Positions 52,525-61,161 of a stretch of DNA of 64,000 nt are shown in pieces (position 1 is the first letter of the stretch; every line of letters begins with the position of its first letter). The DNA comes from Nocardia anaemiae NBRC 100462 (GTDB taxonomy: Bacteria; Actinomycetota; Actinomycetes; Mycobacteriales; Mycobacteriaceae): assembly GCF_001612725.1 (NCBI RefSeq), contig NZ_BDAZ01000051.1, forward strand, positions 1-64,000. Direction: 5' to 3'. The notes under the pieces are model-generated. The model was not told where the DNA came from. It was given only the letters and a program-made list of their open reading frames with translations, and did no database searches. Position numbers and translations under genes: made by a program.

Positions 52525-53397
52525 TTGACCTCTGTAGCCACCCTCCGATTCGAGCCCGGGCGGCAGCCATCGCCACGCCGGTTCGTGATGTGCCGTCCGG
52601 ATCACTTCGACGTCTGCTACTCGATCAATCCGTGGATGAATCCCCAGGAACCGGTCGATCGCGCGCTGGCGCTGTCGCAATGGGAGACGCTGCGTGCCAC
52701 ATTCGAGCACTACGGCCATCGCATCGATGTGGTGCCGGGCGAGCCCGGACTGCCCGATATGGTTTTCGCCGCGAATAGTGGCCTGATCGTGGGCGATCGG
52801 GCGATGTCTGCGCGGTTCACCCATGCCGAGCGGGCCGATGAGGGTCCGGCGTATCATCGCTGGTTCGCGCAGCAGGGGCTGGTGGAGTTGGTCGGGGCGC
52901 AGGAAATCAATGAGGGCGAAGGTGATTTCCTGCTCGTCGGTGAGCGCATGCTGGCCGCGACCGGATTCCGGAGTTCGATTGCCGCGCACCGTGAGGTGCA
53001 GCGATACTTCGATCTGCCGGTGGTTTCACTCGAACTGGTCGATCCGCGCTTCTATCACCTGGATACGGCGCTGATGGTCCTCGATGACACGAATGTGGCG
53101 TATTTCGCGCCCGCGTTCAGTGCCGCGAGTCAGGCGAAACTGGCCGAGCTCTATCCGGACGCCATCCTCGCCACCGATGCCGATGCCGTGGTTCTCGGGC
53201 TAAACGGCGTTTCCGATGGGCTGAATGTTTTCATCAGCAGTCGGGCCGACAATCTGGCTTCGGAGTTGCGTGCGCAGGATTACAACCCAGTGGGCGTCGA
53301 TCTGTCGGAGTTGTTGAAGGCCGGTGGTGGGGTGAAGTGCTGCACCTTGGAGATCCACGATGATCCGCGGAGTGCGCCGACCGCTGTTGCTTCGTAA
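52525..53397 (+). CDS. ddaH: Dimethylargininase/amidinotransferase-fold enzyme
   Basis: A 290-residue guanidine-modifying enzyme of the DDAH/arginine deiminase fold. 'RFVMCRPDHFDVCYSINPWM' starts the domain, 'GEPGLPDMVFAANSGLIVGD' is the substrate loop, 'NEGEGDFLLVGERMLAATGF' holds the acidic residue, 'FYHLDTALMVLDD' the histidine and 'GGGVKCCTLEI' the nucleophilic cysteine. It resembles the mycobacterial Rv2323c group, where rocD usually follows; rocD is absent here. The TTG at 52525 has GGGAG six bases upstream and gives a family-sized N-terminus. Products would be citrulline plus amine, or ornithine plus ammonia; the activity cannot be told apart here. Confidence 0.88.
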   Translation: MTSVATLRFEPGRQPSPRRFVMCRPDHFDVCYSINPWMNPQEPVDRALALSQWETLRATFEHYGHRIDVVPGEPGLPDMVFAANSGLIVGDRAMSARFTHAERADEGPAYHRWFAQQGLVELVGAQEINEGEGDFLLVGERMLAATGFRSSIAAHREVQRYFDLPVVSLELVDPRFYHLDTALMVLDDTNVAYFAPAFSAASQAKLAELYPDAILATDADAVVLGLNGVSDGLNVFISSRADNLASELRAQDYNPVGVDLSELLKAGGGVKCCTLEIHDDPRSAPTAVAS

Positions 53398-53542
53398 GCG
53401 CGTTGGTCGTCGGAACGGGAGGTTGGTGCGCCATGTTCCTGATCGGTCGCTCGCGGCGTGGAGTTCATCCGGTAGCAAACCAAGACGGCGTCGGTTTGCG
53501 GACGGCGGCGCAACACGGTCGCCTGTGACCGCTGCGCAGACG

Positions 53543-54745
53543 TCAACCGATGCGGTAACCGTTTTCGGTGGCGACGATGTCGGTGACCGGGCCGCGGGGG
53601 CGGCCGCAGCGGCGTTCGCAGCCGGACCAGTGCTGACGACCTGCGACCGTGACATCGTCGGCGCTGTGCACTTCGATGGTCGCGCCGAGATCTGCTGCGC
53701 CGCTGGTATCGCTCGGTTCGGTGGGCGGCAGTACGCGACCGGATTCGACGGCGGCCGTCGCGTCCGCGCGTACATCGGTGAGCGCCTTCGCGCAGCCGGG
53801 CCGTCCCGCGCAGGCGCTGACCTGGAGCCAGGGGGAGTTGGCGTCGAAGATCAAGCCCATGGGGGCGAGTACGCGGACGACCTGTTCGGCGGGCCATTCG
53901 TCTAGATCGGTGATTACCAGGCTGCGCCATGGGGTGATGAAGATGGGGCGTTCGACGGCTGCGATGAACTCGGCGATGCGGGCGGGCAGGGACCCGAGGC
54001 GAACGGCCGCGCCCAGGCTGACCAGACCATTGTCCTGGTCGAGCCAGCCGATCGGAATGTCATGGGAGGCACCGAATTCCAGGCGTTCCGGGCCGGGGGC
54101 CAGGCCGAGGATATCGATCACTCGCCGCACACCGTCGGCGACTTCGCGCAATCGCCATTGACCCGCTGCGAGATCGAGGAAGGCGTGCGCGGCGGCCAGC
54201 ATTACTTGGACCGCGTCGGCCGCGGATACGCGGATGCCGGAATCACCACCGGCCAGCACGAGCGCGAATTCGGCTGTGTCCGTGGCGTGTACGCCGATAT
54301 CACCACCGAGGCCGCTGATGTCGCCGCGACCGTCGTCGAGGGTGAACAGCACGCGCCCGGGCAATTCGGCCAACCGCGGTGCGGCGCGCAAACCCGCGTC
54401 GAGCGCCGGAACGAGCGCATGTGCGTCCGCCAAGCCGCCGATCCGACCCGACAGCGGCGAGGCGACAATATTGCGCACCCGCTCATGCGTATCGCTCGGC
54501 AACAGCCCGGCACCCGCCAACCGCTCACTCAGCGCGGCCGCATCACGCACCTGCCGCAACTGCACATTGCCCCGCGAGGTCAGCTCGATATTCCCATCGC
54601 CGAGCTCGGCGGCCGCCTCGGCCAGAACCTGCAACTGCCCAGGCTCCAGCCGCCCACCGGGCAGCCGAATTCGAGCCAACGGCCCATCGGCCGCCTGATG
54701 CAGCCGCAGCACACCGGGGCAGGAATCAGCATTCGTACGCGTCAT
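53543..54745 (-). CDS. cobG: Precorrin-3B synthase (CobG)
   Basis: A 400-residue monooxygenase of the nitrite/sulfite reductase family that hydroxylates precorrin-3A at C20 and forms the gamma-lactone, the oxygen-dependent step of cobalamin synthesis. 'ADGPLARIRLPGGRLEPGQL' and 'NIELTSRGNVQLRQV' are the N-terminal ferredoxin-like half; the [4Fe-4S] cysteines are in 'SACAGRPGCAKAL' and 'WSGCERRCGRP'. The length is normal. Its presence identifies the aerobic (CobG) route. It is convergent with ddaH and separated from cobH by the AsnC/ddaH pair. Confidence 0.94.
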   Translation of the reverse strand: MTRTNADSCPGVLRLHQAADGPLARIRLPGGRLEPGQLQVLAEAAAELGDGNIELTSRGNVQLRQVRDAAALSERLAGAGLLPSDTHERVRNIVASPLSGRIGGLADAHALVPALDAGLRAAPRLAELPGRVLFTLDDGRGDISGLGGDIGVHATDTAEFALVLAGGDSGIRVSAADAVQVMLAAAHAFLDLAAGQWRLREVADGVRRVIDILGLAPGPERLEFGASHDIPIGWLDQDNGLVSLGAAVRLGSLPARIAEFIAAVERPIFITPWRSLVITDLDEWPAEQVVRVLAPMGLIFDANSPWLQVSACAGRPGCAKALTDVRADATAAVESGRVLPPTEPSDTSGAADLGATIEVHSADDVTVAGRQHWSGCERRCGRPRGPVTDIVATENGYRIG

Positions 54746-54832
54746 GACCTGTCCAGCCTACGACGCACCTGGCCCCCAACCGGCGGCACCTGCGACGCAT
54801 GACCGCCGTCAATGCCGGGCCGCGCAACTGTT

Positions 54833-54878
54833 GATGGCGGTGATGCGTGATCGTCGATGGCAGTGATGCTTGGTCGGC
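54833..54878. repeat. Imperfect tandem repeat upstream of cobG
   Basis: Two 23-base units (54833-54855 and 54856-54878) starting GATGGC(G/A)GTGATGC match at 19 of 23 positions. An inverted, weaker copy lies at about 54798-54818. They sit 88 bases upstream of the cobG start in the divergent cobG/SnoaL-like region and may be protein-binding sites. Confidence 0.4.
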
Positions 54879-55037
54879 GTGAGCGCCGGGCCGTGAATCC
54901 GGCGATGGTGGCCCGACTTGGCGGCCGACGGCCCCGGCCGCGAATCAGACGCTGCCTCGCACGAACGCGCGGGAGCGTCCGGTCGATGGCGACCGACCGG
55001 TCGGCGTAGACCACCGCCCGCCACTAAGGTTGGCGGA

Positions 55038-55478
55038 ATGAGTGAAATCTCCACCGTTGCCGACCGACTCGCCATCATCGACGTCGTCACCAGGATGTTC
55101 GTCTACACCGATCAGAAGCGCTGGGATGACCTGCTCGCGGAGGTATTCACGCCGAAAGTCGACTTCGATGGTGGCTTCGGTGGCGAGGTGGCGGTGCGAC
55201 CCGCGGCCGATATCGTCGGCGATTGGCGCACGGGCCTCGCCGACCTCGACGGTGTCCATCATCAGTCGGGCAACTACCTGGTCGATCTGCAGGGCGAGCA
55301 CGCCGAAGTCCACGCCGACGCCATCGCGGTGCACGTGAAGAACGATGCGTCCCAAGGCAAGACGCGCACCTTCGTCGGCAGCTACAGCATCGGGGCCGAA
55401 CGCACCGCCGCGGGCTGGCGTGTCGACAAATTCCACTACCACCTCAAGGTGATCGACGGAAACGCCGACCTGACCTGA
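55038..55478 (+). CDS. SnoaL/NTF2-like protein
   Basis: A 146-residue NTF2-fold protein: 'ISTVADRLAIIDVVTRMFVY', 'LAEVFTPKVDFDGGFGGEVA' and 'VHHQSGNYLVDLQGEHAEVH' are the helix and the first strands, and 'RTFVGSYSIGAERTAAGWRV' and 'FHYHLKVIDGN' the last strands. Such proteins are small cyclases, isomerases or binding proteins; the role here is unknown. The ATG at 55038 has GGCGGA upstream. It precedes the cobalamin riboswitch by 50 bases, so it is on a separate message from cobN unless the transcript reads through. Confidence 0.82.
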   Translation: MSEISTVADRLAIIDVVTRMFVYTDQKRWDDLLAEVFTPKVDFDGGFGGEVAVRPAADIVGDWRTGLADLDGVHHQSGNYLVDLQGEHAEVHADAIAVHVKNDASQGKTRTFVGSYSIGAERTAAGWRVDKFHYHLKVIDGNADLT

Positions 55479-55530
55479 CCGCGGGGCACTTACCTGTCGG
55501 CAAGTGGCGTGGGGTGGCGGGCTAGCATCT

Positions 55531-55657
55531 GGGTTGCTCGGCGGGCGATGAGGAAACCGGTGGAACTCCGGTGCGGTCGCGCCACTGTCGAAAGCCAGAC
55601 CCTCTCCGGCGAGCACCGTTACCGATGGGCGCGTCACCCCGAGGAAGGCTGCCACCT
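55531..55657 (+). promoter_or_regulatory. Cobalamin (B12) riboswitch of cobN
   Basis: The conserved core is plain: GGCGGGCGATGAGGAAACCGG, in two pieces at about 55540-55560, then TGGAACTCCGGTGCGGTCGC and the GCCACTGT box at 55581-55588, followed by AAAGCCAGACC. GGTTGCTCG (55532-55540) pairs with CGAGCACC (55610-55617) as P1. The 3' part contains GAGGAAGG at 55641-55648, ten bases before the cobN GTG. The ribosome site therefore lies inside the switch region, which indicates control of translation by adenosyl- or hydroxocobalamin. No terminator with a T-tract is seen. Confidence 0.92.
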
Positions 55658-58600
55658 GTGATTTTGCTGCTGTCGACGTCCGACACCGATCTATTGAGCG
55701 CCCGTGCGAGCGGTGCGGAATACCGGTGGGGAAATCCGGCTCGGCTGTTGGTCGACGACCTGCCCGCACTGCTCGACGGCATCGATCTGGTGATCGTGCG
55801 GATCCTCGGTGGCAAGCGCGCCTGGGAGGACGGGCTCGCCGCTGTGCGCGCCAGCGGTGTGCCGATGGTGGCGCTCGGCGGTGAGGTCGCCCCCGACGCT
55901 GAGCTGATGGAATGCTCGACGGTGCCCGGTGGTGTGGCCGCCGACGCGCACAACTACCTCGCCGCCGGTGGTGCGGAAAACCTCCGTCAACTGCACAACT
56001 TCCTCTCGGATACGGTGCTGCTCACCGGCCACGGCTTCGAACCGCCGGTGCAGCTGCCGAGTTGGGGTGAGTTGGAGCGCTCGTCGAGCACAACGGCCGA
56101 GCAACTGCCGACAGTGGCCGTAATCTATTACCGCGCACAGCATCTCGCCGGAAACACCGCCTACATCGATGCCTTGTGCACGGCAATCGAAAACGCGGGC
56201 GCGAAAGCTCTGCCGTTGTACTGCGCCTCGCTGCGCACCGCCGAACCGGAACTCCTCGACACCTTGCGCACCGCAGACGCACTGGTGGTAACCGTGCTCG
56301 CGGCGGGCGGCACCAAGCCCGCCAACGCATCGGCCGGTGGCGACGACGAGGCCTGGGATGTCGCCGCGCTCGCCGAACTCGATGTGCCGATCCTGCAGGG
56401 CCTGTGCCTCACCAGCGGCCGCGCCCAATGGGAGGCCAACGATGATGGACTTTCCCCACTGGACGTCGCCACTCAGGTCGCCGTCCCGGAATTCGACGGC
56501 CGCATTATCACGGTTCCGTTCTCCTTCAAGGAATTCGACGCTGACGGACTGTCCACCTACGTGCCCGATCCCGAGCGCGCGGCCCGGGTCGCCGGTATCG
56601 CGGTCCGGCACGCGCGGCTGCGCCACATCCCGGCCGACCGGCGCCGCATCGCCATCATGATGTCGGCCTACCCGACAAAGCATGCCCGTATCGGCAATGC
56701 CGTCGGCTTGGACACACCCGCCAGCGCGATCCGGCTGCTGACCGAGATGCGCTCGGCCGGTTACGATCTCGGCGACGAAGGCGAGGTCCCTGGCCTCGCC
56801 GAACGCGACGGAGACGCGCTGATCCACGCGTTGATCGCCGCGGGCGGTCAGGATCCGGACTGGCTCACCGCCGAACAGCTCGAAGGCAACCCGATCCGCA
56901 TCGGCGCCGATCAGTACACCCGCTGGTTCGATACCCTGCCCGAGGATCTGCGCGAAGCAGTGATCGAGGCATGGGGACCGCCGCCCGGCGAACTCTATGT
57001 CGACCGATCCGCCGACCCGAAGGGCGAAATCGTCATCGCCGCATTGCGTTTCGGCAATATCGTGCTGATGGTGCAGCCGCCGCGCGGCTTCGGCGAGAAC
57101 CCGGTCGCCATCTACCACGACCCGGATCTGCCGCCCAGCCATCACTACCTCGCCGCCTATCGCTGGATCGCCGCGCCGGACGGATTCGCCGCCGACGCCA
57201 TGGTGCACCTCGGCAAGCACGGCAATCTGGAATGGCTGCCCGGCAAGACCCTCGGCATGTCCGCCTCCTGCGGCACCGACGCCGCCCTCGGTGAGCTGCC
57301 GCTGATCTATCCATTCCTGGTCAACGACCCGGGCGAGGGCACCCAGGCCAAGCGCCGTGCGCACGCCACCCTCGTCGATCACCTCATCCCGCCCATGGCC
57401 CGCGCCGAAAGCTACGGTGATATCTCGCGTTTGGAGCAGTTGCTCGACGAACACGCCAATATCTCCACCCTCGACCCGGCCAAACTGCCCGCCATCCGCC
57501 AGCAGATCTGGACGCTCATGCGTGCGGCGAAAATGGACCACGACCTCGGCCTGGCCGAACGCCCCGACGAGGATGTCTTCGACGATATGCTGCTGCATGT
57601 CGACGGCTGGCTGTGCGAGATCAAGGATGTGCAGATCCGCGACGGTCTGCACGTTCTCGGGCAGGCGCCTGCGGGGGAGACCGAACTCGACTTGGTTCTC
57701 GCCATGCTGCGCGCTCGTCAGCTGTGGGGTGGTGAGCGGAATGTGCCGGGTCTGCGGGAAGCCTTGGGGCTGAACGAATCCGGTACCGAGGTGCGCGAAC
57801 GCGTCGATGCGGTGGAGGCCCAGGCGCGTGAGTTGCTCGCCGCACTGCAAGCTGCCGACTGGTCCGTGGACGCTGTCGACGGAATTGTCGACGCACTGCA
57901 CGCATCCGAGGCCGAGCCGACGTTCGCCGCCGTGCGAACAGTGCTGCGCTTCGCGGCGACCGAAGTCGTGCCCCGCCTGCGCAAGACCGGCATCGAGATC
58001 GACCGGATCCTGCACGCGCTCAACGGTGGTTTCATCCCGGCTGGGCCGAGCGGATCTCCATTGCGCGGCCTGATCAATGTGCTGCCGACCGGTCGGAATT
58101 TCTACTCGGTCGACCCGAAAGCGGTTCCGTCCCGACTGGCCTGGGAAACCGGGCAGGCGATGGCGGATTCTCTGCTCGATCGGTACAAGGCCGATCACGG
58201 TGAATATCCGCGCTCGGTCGGGCTGTCGGTGTGGGGCACTTCCGCCATGCGCACCTCCGGCGACGACATCGCGGAAGTCCTTGCGCTGCTGGGTGTTCGC
58301 CCGGTCTGGGATGAGGCGAGCCGCCGCGTCACCACCCTGGAGGTGATATCGCTCGCGGAACTGGGCCGCCCGCGCATCGACGTCACGGTCCGCATCAGCG
58401 GCTTCTTCCGTGACGCCTTCCCGCATGTGCTCGCACTGCTCGATGACGCGGTCCGGCTGGTCGCCGATCTCGACGAGCCCGCCGAGTCGAATTACGTTCG
58501 CGCCCACGCCCAGAACGACCTGGCCGAACACGGCGACAAACGTCGCGCCACCACCCGCATCTTCGGCTCGAAACCCGGCACCTACGGCGCGGGACTGCTG

Positions 58601-59266
58601 CAATTGATCGACTCCAAGAGCTGGCGCACCGACGACGACCTCGCGCAGGTATACACCGCGTGGGGCGGCTTCGCCTATGGTCGCGACCTCGACGGCGCAC
58701 CCGCCGCCGACGATATGCGCACCGCGTATCGACGGATCACGGTAGCCGCCAAGAACACCGACACCCGCGAACACGATATCGCCGACTCCGACGACTACTT
58801 CCAGTACCACGGCGGCATGGTCGCCACCGTGCGCGCGCTGACCGGCAAGAATCCCGAGGCCTACATCGGCGACAGCACCCGCCCCGACGCCGTGCGCACC
58901 CGCACGCTCTCGGAGGAGACCTCGCGCGTCTTCCGTGCCCGAGTGGTGAATCCGCGCTGGCTCGAGGCGATGCGCCGCCACGGCTACAAGGGTGCCTTCG
59001 AGATGGCCGCGACCGTCGACTATCTGTTCGGCTACGACGCCACCGCCAACGTGGTGGCCGACTGGATGTACGAAAAGCTCGCGGAGAGTTACATTTTCGA
59101 TGACGTGAACCGCAAGTTCATGGAGCAGTCCAACCCGTGGGCGCTGCACGGCATTGCCGAGCGGCTGCTGGAGGCAGCGCAACGGGAGTTGTGGCAACAT
59201 CCGGAGCAGGCAACACTGGACCGGTTGCGGCAGATCTACCTCGAGACAGAGGGCGAACTGGAATAG
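55658..59266 (+). CDS. cobN: Cobaltochelatase subunit CobN
   Basis: A 1202-residue CobN, the large subunit of the ATP-dependent chelatase that puts cobalt into hydrogenobyrinate diamide. It has the magnesium-chelatase-H-like sequence, with 'AYPTKHARIGNAVGLDTPAS', 'PDGFAADAMVHLGKHGNLEW', 'LINVLPTGRNFYSVDPKAVP', 'LSVWGTSAMRTSGDDIAEVL' and 'AMRRHGYKGAFEMAATVDYL'. The frame is open upstream, but the GTG at 55658 follows the riboswitch GAGGAAGG and gives the usual N-terminus 'ILLLSTSDTDLLSARASG'. The partners cobS and cobT are not in the window. The gene is intact and under B12 control. Confidence 0.96.
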   Translation: MILLLSTSDTDLLSARASGAEYRWGNPARLLVDDLPALLDGIDLVIVRILGGKRAWEDGLAAVRASGVPMVALGGEVAPDAELMECSTVPGGVAADAHNYLAAGGAENLRQLHNFLSDTVLLTGHGFEPPVQLPSWGELERSSSTTAEQLPTVAVIYYRAQHLAGNTAYIDALCTAIENAGAKALPLYCASLRTAEPELLDTLRTADALVVTVLAAGGTKPANASAGGDDEAWDVAALAELDVPILQGLCLTSGRAQWEANDDGLSPLDVATQVAVPEFDGRIITVPFSFKEFDADGLSTYVPDPERAARVAGIAVRHARLRHIPADRRRIAIMMSAYPTKHARIGNAVGLDTPASAIRLLTEMRSAGYDLGDEGEVPGLAERDGDALIHALIAAGGQDPDWLTAEQLEGNPIRIGADQYTRWFDTLPEDLREAVIEAWGPPPGELYVDRSADPKGEIVIAALRFGNIVLMVQPPRGFGENPVAIYHDPDLPPSHHYLAAYRWIAAPDGFAADAMVHLGKHGNLEWLPGKTLGMSASCGTDAALGELPLIYPFLVNDPGEGTQAKRRAHATLVDHLIPPMARAESYGDISRLEQLLDEHANISTLDPAKLPAIRQQIWTLMRAAKMDHDLGLAERPDEDVFDDMLLHVDGWLCEIKDVQIRDGLHVLGQAPAGETELDLVLAMLRARQLWGGERNVPGLREALGLNESGTEVRERVDAVEAQARELLAALQAADWSVDAVDGIVDALHASEAEPTFAAVRTVLRFAATEVVPRLRKTGIEIDRILHALNGGFIPAGPSGSPLRGLINVLPTGRNFYSVDPKAVPSRLAWETGQAMADSLLDRYKADHGEYPRSVGLSVWGTSAMRTSGDDIAEVLALLGVRPVWDEASRRVTTLEVISLAELGRPRIDVTVRISGFFRDAFPHVLALLDDAVRLVADLDEPAESNYVRAHAQNDLAEHGDKRRATTRIFGSKPGTYGAGLLQLIDSKSWRTDDDLAQVYTAWGGFAYGRDLDGAPAADDMRTAYRRITVAAKNTDTREHDIADSDDYFQYHGGMVATVRALTGKNPEAYIGDSTRPDAVRTRTLSEETSRVFRARVVNPRWLEAMRRHGYKGAFEMAATVDYLFGYDATANVVADWMYEKLAESYIFDDVNRKFMEQSNPWALHGIAERLLEAAQRELWQHPEQATLDRLRQIYLETEGELE

Positions 59267-59276
59267 CCGAAAAATC

Positions 59277-59305
59277 AATACCCCAGTTCCTTGGGTATTT
59301 CCAAT
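59277..59305 (+). terminator. Terminator after cobN
   Basis: AATACCC(C)A (59277-59285) pairs with T(T)GGGTATT (59291-59299), with one mismatch, followed by TCCAATTATTT. It lies 10 bases after the cobN stop and is A/T-rich, unlike the other stems in the window, so it has the form of an intrinsic terminator. Confidence 0.65.
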
Positions 59306-59438
59306 TATTTGATCTTGCAACATAATTCGATTTTCTGATTTCCGCGACGCCGAGTGTGCCGAGGGCGCATGATGATTGATGTCCGATGTCCGTTTCTCGG
59401 GAACATCTATCGAATCGGCTGGATGATTGGAAATCATT

Positions 59439-59969
59439 ATGAAGATCAAAAAGTTGGTAGCCACAACGGTTTTGACCGTCGCCGCGACAGGTATCACCGC
59501 GGCCACCGCCTACGGCTCGCCCGAAGTATCGTCGGAAACAGTTCTCAACGGTGTGGATCACGGCATCCAATACACCGCGGCGGTGGCGACGGACCGCTCC
59601 GATGCCACCATCACGCTGGCCTCGGGTAAGTTCGTTCTGACGCCCGATGCTGGCATCACGGTGCTCGCGCCCGACGGTTCCGTGGTCGCCACCGTGCCGA
59701 CCACACTGCAGACGGTGGCAGGTCAGGTGGTGCAGGTCACGCCCGAAGTCGATGCCGCGGCAACGACATTGACATTGACGCCGGTCAACGCTCCCGCACC
59801 GCAATCGGCCCCGCTGCAGTTCATCGGTGATGCGGGCACCACCGTCGCGGGTGTGTTGATCGGATGCGCCGTCGGCGCGCTGATCGGGCTGCTGTTCTTT
59901 ATCGTCGGATTCCTGCCCGGATGTGTCATCGGCGGAATCATCGGCGGTATCGCGGGCGCCAATCAGTAA
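59439..59969 (+). CDS. Secreted protein with C-terminal glycine-zipper, paralogue of 46994-47566
   Basis: A 176-residue protein with a signal peptide ('MKIKKLVATTVLTVAATGIT', then 'AATAYGS'), a beta-rich middle ('ATITLASGKFVLTPDAGITV', 'VVATVPTTLQTVAGQVVQVT') and a Gly/Ile-rich hydrophobic C-terminus ('VLIGCAVGALIGLLFFIVGF', 'GCVIGGIIGGIAGANQ'). The layout and the strings 'TPEV', 'T.TLTP' and the KxKK start match the first copy closely. GGA lies before the ATG at 59439; an earlier in-frame TTG is less likely. The leader before it (59306-59438) is unusually AT-rich for this genome. The function is unknown; oligomerisation in or at the membrane is suggested by the zipper. Confidence 0.82.
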   Translation: MKIKKLVATTVLTVAATGITAATAYGSPEVSSETVLNGVDHGIQYTAAVATDRSDATITLASGKFVLTPDAGITVLAPDGSVVATVPTTLQTVAGQVVQVTPEVDAAATTLTLTPVNAPAPQSAPLQFIGDAGTTVAGVLIGCAVGALIGLLFFIVGFLPGCVIGGIIGGIAGANQ

Positions 59970-60073
59970 TGAGGTAATCGAGCTGTTTGGCCAACCCTCG
60001 AACGGGTACTCCCGGCCGGGCTTTCGAATTATCGGCCCGACCGGGGTTGCCGCTCACCGTATTTCAGGACATT

Positions 60074-61048
60074 TCAATTCTCGCCCGCCGCTTTACGAAA
60101 CCGTTCGGCAGTCGCGCGGAGGTGTGCGGCGAGTTCGGGTGCGTCCAGGACTTCGAAATCGGCATCGAGCAGTCCGAGATACAACGTCAACATATGCGGC
60201 GTGTCCGAACCCACTTGGATCACACAGTGATCCGGACCATCGGATTCGATCGTGACGGCGGCGGGCAGCCGCGTACGCACAGCGGTAGCCGGGGCCGCAA
60301 CCCGCACCCTGGCCCGGTAGCGCCATGTCGCCGCACCGACGCCGCGCTGTATCCGTTCGGCCACTTCGGTTTCCGGAACGCTGCGCGGGGTGAAGCGCGC
60401 ACCGTTCGGTGTCCGCGGCGTCATCCGGTCGACCCGGAAGGTGCGCCAGTCCGCGCGCGCCACGTCCCACGCCACCAGATACCAGCGCCCGTTCCAATGC
60501 GCGAGCCGATGCGGTTCCACCTCGCGCCGCTGCGGCGGTCGTTGTTCGATCGCGTCCGAATGGGTTTCGTAGTCGAACCGCAGCCGCTCGCTGGCCCGAA
60601 TCGCTGTGGCGACGGCGGTGAGCACTCCCGCGTCCACATTCGACTGACCCGGATGCGGCACATGCACGGTGGCGGCCGTCAGCGCCCGCACCCGGTGCCG
60701 CAGCCGCGACGGCAGCACCTGCTCCAGCTTGGCCAGCGCACGCACCGAGGTCTCCTCGATCCCGGTCACCGCCCCGTTGGCCGCGGTCGTCAGCCCGACC
60801 GCCACCGCGACGGCCTCTTCGTCATCCAAAAGCAATGGCGGCAGCGAAGACCCGGCCCCCAACCGATACCCACCCGTCACCCCCGGCGTCGCATCCACCG
60901 GATACCCGAGCCTGCGCAAGCGCTCGATATCCGTACGAATCGTGCGCGTCGAAACCCCTAGCCGCTCAGCCAACGCGGGCCCGGTCCAATCCCTATGCAT
61001 CTGCAGCAACGACAACAACCGCAACAACCGCGCCGAAGTCTCCAACAT
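60074..61048 (-). CDS. WYL-domain (YafY-type) regulator
   Basis: A 324-residue regulator with an N-terminal HTH_11-like domain ('SARLLRLLSLLQMHRDWTGP', 'ALAERLGVSTRTIRTDIERL') and a central WYL domain ('RREVEPHRLAHWNGRWYLVA', 'WDVARADWRTFRVDRM'), followed by a C-terminal WCX segment. WYL proteins sense nucleic-acid or metabolite ligands and regulate stress, DNA damage or phage defence. The ATG at 61048 gives the standard N-terminus. It stands alone and is close to the phage-like genes, but linkage to them is not shown. Confidence 0.92.
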   Translation of the reverse strand: MLETSARLLRLLSLLQMHRDWTGPALAERLGVSTRTIRTDIERLRRLGYPVDATPGVTGGYRLGAGSSLPPLLLDDEEAVAVAVGLTTAANGAVTGIEETSVRALAKLEQVLPSRLRHRVRALTAATVHVPHPGQSNVDAGVLTAVATAIRASERLRFDYETHSDAIEQRPPQRREVEPHRLAHWNGRWYLVAWDVARADWRTFRVDRMTPRTPNGARFTPRSVPETEVAERIQRGVGAATWRYRARVRVAAPATAVRTRLPAAVTIESDGPDHCVIQVGSDTPHMLTLYLGLLDADFEVLDAPELAAHLRATAERFRKAAGEN

Positions 61049-61161
61049 TGTTCGATGATCCCAGCAATCGCGGAACAAAGCCTTCCGCGTTCGCGAAACA
61101 AACAAATACCGGGTCCGCCGACGACGGCCGTCGACGGACCCGATACGCGTGAGGTAAGCGC

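Noticed and set aside
55691..59506. A 1271-codon frame antisense to cobN.
   Set aside because: It mirrors the codon bias of cobN, and its translation (His/Gln/Arg/Gly-rich) has no family features; a typical high-GC shadow.
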